Below, piece by piece: positions 5,384 to 8,742 of a stretch of DNA of 8,742 bases. The DNA is from a bacterium (GTDB lineage: Bacteria > Patescibacteriota > Patescibacteriia > UBA1558 > S5-K13). Each line of letters begins with the position of its first letter. The first letter of the stretch is position 1. The stretch lies in assembly GCA_021106915.1 (NCBI GenBank), contig JAIOTH010000109.1:1-8742 (forward strand). The letters run 5' to 3'. The notes below the pieces were generated by a model. That model was not told the DNA's origin, did not search any database, and worked only from the letters and a program-made list of their open reading frames with translations. The position numbers were made by a program, and so were the translations under genes.

Positions 5384-5405
5384 ACCTGCCTGTCGGCAGA
5401 CAGGT
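5384..5405. repeat. Imperfect 22-base palindrome of the CCTGCC/GGCAG type, overlapping the lysS ribosome site
   Basis: ACCTG (5384-5388) pairs with CAGGT (5401-5405), and CTG (5390-5392) pairs with CAG (5397-5399), with one mismatch between them. The core resembles the palindrome inside the repeat at 2036-2134. The only Shine-Dalgarno-like bases before lysS, AGG at 5402-5404 (nine bases before the ATG), are in the 3' arm, so folding would hide them. It ends eight bases before the start codon. Confidence 0.65.
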
Positions 5406-5413
5406 AAAATATT

Positions 5414-6901
5414 ATGACTGAAAAACAGGCAATAAACCCCAGTGATGAGTATCAAATTAGAATAGAGCGATTAAAAAAAATTAAAGAAAAAGGAATTGAT
5501 CCTTATCCAGCAATTTCTAAAAGAACTCATATGATTAATGAAGTTTTGGGTAACTTTAAGGTTTTAGAGAAAAAGAAAACTGATATTTTTGTATGTGGTC
5601 GCTTGAGAAGTATTCGTTCTCATGGAAATTTAAGTTTTACTCAGCTTCAAGATGACTCAGGAATGATGCAATTAGCTTTTTCTAAAAAAGAAATGGAGGC
5701 GGAACATTATAAAGAGTTTGTTAAATTAATTGATATTGGAGATTTTATTCAAGTTAATGGTGAATGTTTTTTAACTCATAAAGGTGAGCAGAGTCTGATG
5801 GTTCATGATTGGAAATTATTAACTAAGACCTTAAGACCCTTACCAGAAAAGTATCATGGTTTACAGAATGAAGAAGAAAAATTTCGAAAAAGATATTTAG
5901 ATATTTTAACTAATTCAGAAGTGAAAGAAATGTTTATTAAAAAAGGAAAATTTTGGAATGCCATGCGGAATTTTTTGATTCAAAAGGGCTTTGTGGAAGT
6001 ACAAACTCCAGCTTTAGAAGCTAGTGCTGGCGGGGCTGATGCTCAGCCTTTTATTACTCATCACAATGCTTTAGATATGGATGTTTATTTAAGAATTTCA
6101 ATGGGCGAATTATGGCAGAAAAAATTAATGGTCGCTGGTTTTGAAAAAACTTTTGAAATTGGTCGGCAGTTTCGAAATGAAGGAATGGATGCGGAGCATT
6201 TACAGGATTATACGCAAATGGAATTTTATTGGGCTTATGCTGATTATCAGAAAGGAATGGAACTCGTAGAGGAGATGTATAAATATGTTGCTCAAGAAAC
6301 TTTTGGAACTACTAAATTTAAGATTAAAGATTTTGATATAGATCTTGGTCAGAAATGGGATATAATTGATTATCAGGAAACTGTAAACAAGATAACTGGT
6401 ATTGATGTTTTAAATGCTAATCAAAAAGAAGTTGAAGCTAAATTACAGGAATTAAAAATTAAGTATGATTCTAAAGGCTTTAATTTAAATCGAGCAATTG
6501 ATAATTTATGGAAGTATTGTCGTAGACAAATTGCGGGCCCGGTTTTTTTAACTGGAGTTCCCGAAGCTGTTTCACCTTTAGCTAAGAGAAAAGAAGATAA
6601 TCCAGAATTGACACAAAGATTTCAACCAATTATTGCTGGTTCAGAATTGGGTAATGGTTATTCAGAATTAAATGATCCAATTGATCAAGCTGAGAGATTT
6701 GAAAGACAAGAGAAATTAAAAGAAGCTGGAGATGAAGAAGCTCAAGATCATGATAAAGGTTTTGTAGAAGCTTTAGAACATGGAATGCCTCCAACTTGTG
6801 GTTTTGGTTTAAGTGAAAGAGTGTTTAGCTTTTTAATGAATAAGCCAGCTCGGGAGTGTCAGATATTTCCTTTGATGAAACCGAAAGATTACAGTAAATA
6901 A
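5414..6901 (+). CDS. lysS: Lysyl-tRNA synthetase, class II
   Basis: This cytoplasmic enzyme charges tRNA(Lys) with lysine using ATP. At 495 residues it has full class II length. The N-terminal OB-fold anticodon domain covers about 55-140 (VCGRLRSIRSHGNLSF, then LQDDSGMMQLAF). The catalytic domain shows motif 1 around GFVEVQTPALEASAGGADAQ (192-211) with PFITHHNALDMDVYLRI, motif 2 FEIGRQFRNEGMD (247-259), then PLAKRKEDNPELTQRF and ELGNGYSELNDP, and motif 3 around GFGLSER (463-469). LysRS identity is clear from the HHNALD and GYSELND signatures. Two segments differ from the E. coli form: EHLQDYTQMEFYWAYADY in place of HNPEFTMMEFY, and a shortened motif 3 (GFGLSER for GLGIGIDR). The start is fixed by MTEKQAINPSDEYQIRIERL, a usual LysRS opening. 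It heads a unit with two lipoprotein genes. Confidence 0.97.
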   Translation: MTEKQAINPSDEYQIRIERLKKIKEKGIDPYPAISKRTHMINEVLGNFKVLEKKKTDIFVCGRLRSIRSHGNLSFTQLQDDSGMMQLAFSKKEMEAEHYKEFVKLIDIGDFIQVNGECFLTHKGEQSLMVHDWKLLTKTLRPLPEKYHGLQNEEEKFRKRYLDILTNSEVKEMFIKKGKFWNAMRNFLIQKGFVEVQTPALEASAGGADAQPFITHHNALDMDVYLRISMGELWQKKLMVAGFEKTFEIGRQFRNEGMDAEHLQDYTQMEFYWAYADYQKGMELVEEMYKYVAQETFGTTKFKIKDFDIDLGQKWDIIDYQETVNKITGIDVLNANQKEVEAKLQELKIKYDSKGFNLNRAIDNLWKYCRRQIAGPVFLTGVPEAVSPLAKRKEDNPELTQRFQPIIAGSELGNGYSELNDPIDQAERFERQEKLKEAGDEEAQDHDKGFVEALEHGMPPTCGFGLSERVFSFLMNKPARECQIFPLMKPKDYSK

Positions 6902-6913
6902 CAAATTAAAATT

Positions 6914-7225
6914 ATGTTTAAAAAAATATTGTTTTTATTGGCTCTTGGTATTTTATTAACAGCCTGCACTTTTTCAATGAAAAAAAATGAGAATTTGAAT
7001 TTAGAAAAATACCATAATGATCAATATTATTGTGAAAAGGATTCAGATTGTGCTATTCAAAAAAATTGTTCCTGTTGCAATAGAGTAAAAAATATTTATA
7101 ATATAAAAGAAGTAAATTGTAAATTAGAAAATCCAGATAGAATATTTTGTGATGTTGAATGTCCAAAAACATTTGATATAGCTTGTGAGAACAATAAATG
7201 TAAAAAAGTTAATGAAAAATATTAA
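6914..7225 (+). CDS. Cys-rich hypothetical lipoprotein
   Basis: This 103-residue protein starts with a lipoprotein signal (MFKKILFLLALGILLTAC, lipidated C18). The mature part carries ten cysteines at residues 40, 46, 52, 54, 55, 69, 79, 83, 91 and 96. They begin in YYCEKDSDCAIQKNCSCC and end in ACENNKCKKV. The C-x5-C (KDSDC) opening followed by CxCC recalls small disulphide-rich exported domains I have seen in Patescibacteria, but I cannot name a family. The cysteines are most likely paired in disulphides outside the cell. It starts 12 bases after lysS without a Shine-Dalgarno. Its signal-peptide DNA is almost identical to that of the next gene, while the mature parts are unrelated. Confidence 0.85.
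   Translation: MFKKILFLLALGILLTACTFSMKKNENLNLEKYHNDQYYCEKDSDCAIQKNCSCCNRVKNIYNIKEVNCKLENPDRIFCDVECPKTFDIACENNKCKKVNEKY
6927..6963 (+). repeat. 37-bp direct repeat, copy 1 (signal peptide of the Cys-rich lipoprotein)
   Basis: These 37 bases are identical to 7266-7302, 339 bases downstream. They encode the hydrophobic core and lipobox up to the alanine before the cysteine (LFLLALGILLTA). Bases TAAAATTATG around both start codons also match. Identity at synonymous positions means recent duplication or gene conversion. Confidence 0.92.
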
Positions 7226-7255
7226 AATAAATTAAATAATTAAAAACATAAAATT

Positions 7256-7888
7256 ATGAAAAAAGTATTGTTTTTATTGGCTCTTGGTATTTTATTAACA
7301 GCTTGTACGTCTAATGTGACTGTGAAGGAAGCTAAGGATTTAAATAACAACAAAGAGAATAAAATTAAAGAAGATAAAATTATGGTAGAAAAAAATATGA
7401 CAGTCACTATGAAGACTAATAAGGGTGATATTGAATTAGAGCTTTATCAGAAAGAGGCTCCAATTACGGTGGCTAATTTTCTTAAATTAATTAAAGAAGG
7501 TTTTTATGACGACATAAAGTTTCATCGAGTTATCAGTAATTTTATGATTCAAACTGGTGATCCAAATACTAAAGGAGAAGAAGGAGTCGATTTTGTTTAT
7601 GATTCAGCTGATAATCCAAACAATCTTCCAATTGCCGGAACTGGTGGACCAGGTTATAAATTTGAAGATGAATTTAATAATGGTTTTAGTTTTGATAAAA
7701 TGGGTGTATTAGCAATGGCTAATTCTGGCTCAAATACTAACGGTTCTCAAATTTTTATTACTCATGTGGCCACTCCTCATTTAAATAATAAACATACTAT
7801 TTTTGGTCAAGTTGTTCATGGACAAGATATTGTTGAGGCTATTGAACAAAAGGATTATATAATGGAAATTATTATTAATCAAAATTAA
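7256..7888 (+). CDS. Cyclophilin-type peptidyl-prolyl cis-trans isomerase lipoprotein
   Basis: This enzyme speeds proline cis-trans isomerisation, here probably for exported proteins at the outer face of the membrane. A lipoprotein signal, MKKVLFLLALGILLTAC, places lipid on C17, followed by a charged linker to about residue 45. The cyclophilin domain runs from TVTMKTNKGDIELELY to the end. Catalytic-site residues are present: FHRV (R91), NFMIQTGD (F96, M97, Q99), AMANSG (N156), GSQIFIT (Q165) and HLNNKHTIFGQVV (L176, H180). Histidine 175 replaces the tryptophan of human CypA, usual in bacterial types. The loop at about 104-130 is longer than normal, with EEGVDFVYDSADNPNN inserted before GGPGYKFEDEF. 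An in-frame ATG at 7382 (M43), preceded by the same bases as the main start, could give a cytoplasmic form. It is the last gene before a repeat-filled gap. Confidence 0.93.
   Translation: MKKVLFLLALGILLTACTSNVTVKEAKDLNNNKENKIKEDKIMVEKNMTVTMKTNKGDIELELYQKEAPITVANFLKLIKEGFYDDIKFHRVISNFMIQTGDPNTKGEEGVDFVYDSADNPNNLPIAGTGGPGYKFEDEFNNGFSFDKMGVLAMANSGSNTNGSQIFITHVATPHLNNKHTIFGQVVHGQDIVEAIEQKDYIMEIIINQN
7266..7302 (+). repeat. 37-bp direct repeat, copy 2 (signal peptide of the cyclophilin lipoprotein)
   Basis: Identical to 6927-6963. The match breaks right at the lipidated cysteine codon (TGC in copy 1, TGT in copy 2), and the reading frames are the same, so the shared piece is a signal-peptide module. 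Confidence 0.92.
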
Positions 7889-7944
7889 TTTTTGGTTTAG
7901 AAAAGGTGTTATTGAAGGAATTATAATTAAGTAGTTTTTTCTTT

Positions 7945-8032
7945 TTTGTCATCTCGAGCTTGTCGAGAGATCTTTAAAAATATCAAAGCTTTTAGCTAAG
8001 TAAGATTTCTCCGTTACAGTCGAAATGACAAA
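7945..8032. repeat. 88-bp dispersed repeat with TTTGTCAT/ATGACAAA ends
   Basis: TTTGTCAT (7945-7952) is the perfect inverse of ATGACAAA (8025-8032). Inside, CTCGA (7953-7957) pairs with TCGAG (7963-7967), and an AGATCT (7969-7973 region) opposes the AGATTTCTCC near 8003-8012. The pattern TGTCATCTCGAGC...GATCT...GATTTCTCC...CGAAATGACA resembles a non-coding repeat I recall from many bacterial genomes. The left end agrees with the element at 2036-2134 (TGTCATCnnGAGCTT). It has no ORF, so any movement would need a transposase supplied elsewhere. Confidence 0.75.
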
Positions 8033-8070
8033 GAGATAGTAATTTTTAATAAAAAAGAAAACACAAACTT

Positions 8071-8139
8071 ATGTTAGACATAAATAAAATTCGTAAAAAT
8101 AAAGAAGAAATTCAAAAATCTCTTTTGAAAAGAATATAA
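8071..8139 (+). pseudogene. Short ORF resembling a truncated seryl-tRNA synthetase start
   Basis: The ORF codes 22 residues, MLDINKIRKNKEEIQKSLLK plus RI, then TAA. It matches the first 22 residues of the serS gene starting 137 bases downstream at 12 of 22 positions (MLDI, KI, K, Q, L, KRI). The similarity covers only the first helix of the SerRS N-terminal arm. It could be the relic of an earlier serS start left after partial duplication or recombination, or a functional leader peptide. DNA identity to the real start is low beyond ATGTTAGA, so any copying is old. There is no Shine-Dalgarno. Confidence 0.5.
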
Positions 8140-8207
8140 TCAATTATTAATTATTAATTTTGAATTTTAATTTAATATTCAATTAATTAATTTACAATTT
8201 AAAATCT

Positions 8208-8742
8208 ATGTTAGATATTCAAAAAATTATTAATGAGAAAGATAGAGTGCAAGAAGCATTGGAAAAGAGGATAAAAAATCCTGATTTAGATTTGATTATT
8301 GCTTTGTATGAAGATTCTAAGTCTAAAAAACAGGCTTTAGATTTTCTTCGAGAAAAACAGAATAAATTAGTAAATCAAATTAAGATTAAAAAAGAAGATC
8401 GTTTAATTCAAGAATCAAAAAAGATAAAATTAGATATAAAAGATTTAGAAGAAAAATCTAATAAGGCTAGAAATGAGTATCAAAAAAAATTAGGGGTTTT
8501 ACCAAATATTCCAGCTGAAGATGTGTCTGCTGGTGGTAAGGAAAATAATGAAGTAGTTAGTACCTATAAAAATAAGCCGCAGTTTGATTTTGAAATTAAA
8601 GATCACGTGGAGTTAGCCACTAGTTTAGGTTTAATTGATTATAAGCGAGCCACTAAAATGTCGGGAGCTGGTTTTTGGGCTTATAAAGATAAGGGCGCAG
8701 AATTAGAATGGGCTTTGTGGAATTATTTTAAAGATTTTCATC
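8208..8742 (+). CDS. serS: Seryl-tRNA synthetase, N-terminal part (3' end cut by window)
   Basis: This class II synthetase charges tRNA(Ser). The visible 178 residues begin MLDIQKIINEKDRVQEALEK, the usual SerRS opening. The long antiparallel coiled-coil arm that grips the tRNA variable loop follows (about residues 30-95, rich in Lys/Glu with FLREKQNKLVNQIK). The hinge signature LPNIPAEDVSAGG (97-109) leads to the catalytic domain with FEIKDHVELATSLGLIDYKRATKMSGAGFWAY. All of this fits SerRS. The catalytic motifs 2 and 3 lie beyond the window. The start at 8208 lacks a Shine-Dalgarno and is preceded by AT-only sequence. A similar but aborted start lies upstream at 8071. Confidence 0.95.
   Translation, partial: MLDIQKIINEKDRVQEALEKRIKNPDLDLIIALYEDSKSKKQALDFLREKQNKLVNQIKIKKEDRLIQESKKIKLDIKDLEEKSNKARNEYQKKLGVLPNIPAEDVSAGGKENNEVVSTYKNKPQFDFEIKDHVELATSLGLIDYKRATKMSGAGFWAYKDKGAELEWALWNYFKDFH

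Larger units (their letters stand above)
7889..8207. other. 319-base gap between the cyclophilin gene and serS
   Basis: The gap holds an isolated TATAAT at 7922-7927 without a good -35, a T-rich run at 7935-7947, the dispersed repeat at 7945-8032, a 22-codon serS-like ORF at 8071-8139, and a very AT-rich stretch of ATTAATT-type bases at 8140-8207. I see no tRNA, no T-box-like element and no clear terminator for the lysS unit, so read-through into serS is possible. Confidence 0.6.

Noticed and set aside
7922..7927. TATAAT as a promoter for the serS region
   Set aside because: No -35 at 16-18 bases and no TGn extension; a bare TATAAT is expected often in DNA this AT-rich.
1..8742. Recoded TGA (Gly, as in Gracilibacteria and Absconditabacteria)
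   Set aside because: TGA stops the lipoprotein at 4625 at a sensible ATGA junction, and no gene here has in-frame TGA codons; code 11 explains all genes.
1..8742. CRISPR array, tRNA or rRNA genes, integrase or transposase genes
   Set aside because: No regularly spaced repeats, cloverleaf, rRNA-like sequence or transposase ORF was seen on either strand.

Overview
The window looks like a piece of a chromosome from a candidate phyla radiation (Patescibacteria) bacterium. It is very AT-rich, by eye roughly 30% GC. Genes are tightly packed with short gaps and overlaps, and most starts lack a Shine-Dalgarno sequence. The proteins have the short, Lys/Asn/Ile-rich style of that group. Palindromes built on CCTGCC/GGCAGG and TGTCAT...ATGACA repeats, which I recall as frequent in such genomes, are scattered between genes. 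TGA is used as a stop, so the code looks standard. The exact lineage cannot be fixed from the sequence alone.

Layout. Positions 1-487 (+) hold the membrane-bound tail of a probable family 2 glycosyltransferase and a tiny 41-residue ORF. A plus-strand terminator and a minus-strand terminator-like palindrome follow. Positions 531-4015 (-) hold priA, def and fmt, in the order known from many Firmicutes: replication restart, then removal and addition of the N-formyl group on initiator methionine. This PriA keeps its eight-cysteine zinc region but has lost the Walker A, DEAH-type and arginine-finger motifs. A 99-bp palindromic repeat sits between priA and def.

Positions 4155-5200 (-) hold a small operon I do not recognise: a short Cys-rich protein, a lipoprotein and a cytoplasmic protein with a receiver-like look. 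It has a good sigma-70 promoter, an inverted-repeat leader, three strong Shine-Dalgarno sites and translationally coupled ATGA junctions, unlike everything else here. The first gene is interrupted by a run of eight G. Removing one G restores a 54-residue, four-cysteine protein that ends exactly on the next start codon. This is either a phase-variation switch or an assembly indel, and it is the most interesting feature of the window.

Positions 5308-7888 (+) run from an extended -10 promoter through lysS (class II lysyl-tRNA synthetase), a Cys-rich lipoprotein and a cyclophilin-type prolyl isomerase lipoprotein. The two lipoproteins share a 37-bp identical stretch encoding their signal peptides, which points to recent copying of an export module. 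Positions 7889-8742 hold a second TGTCAT repeat, a 22-codon ORF resembling a broken serS start, and the true start of serS, which runs off the window. Apart from the unknown operon, the content is core translation and replication housekeeping plus exported proteins.
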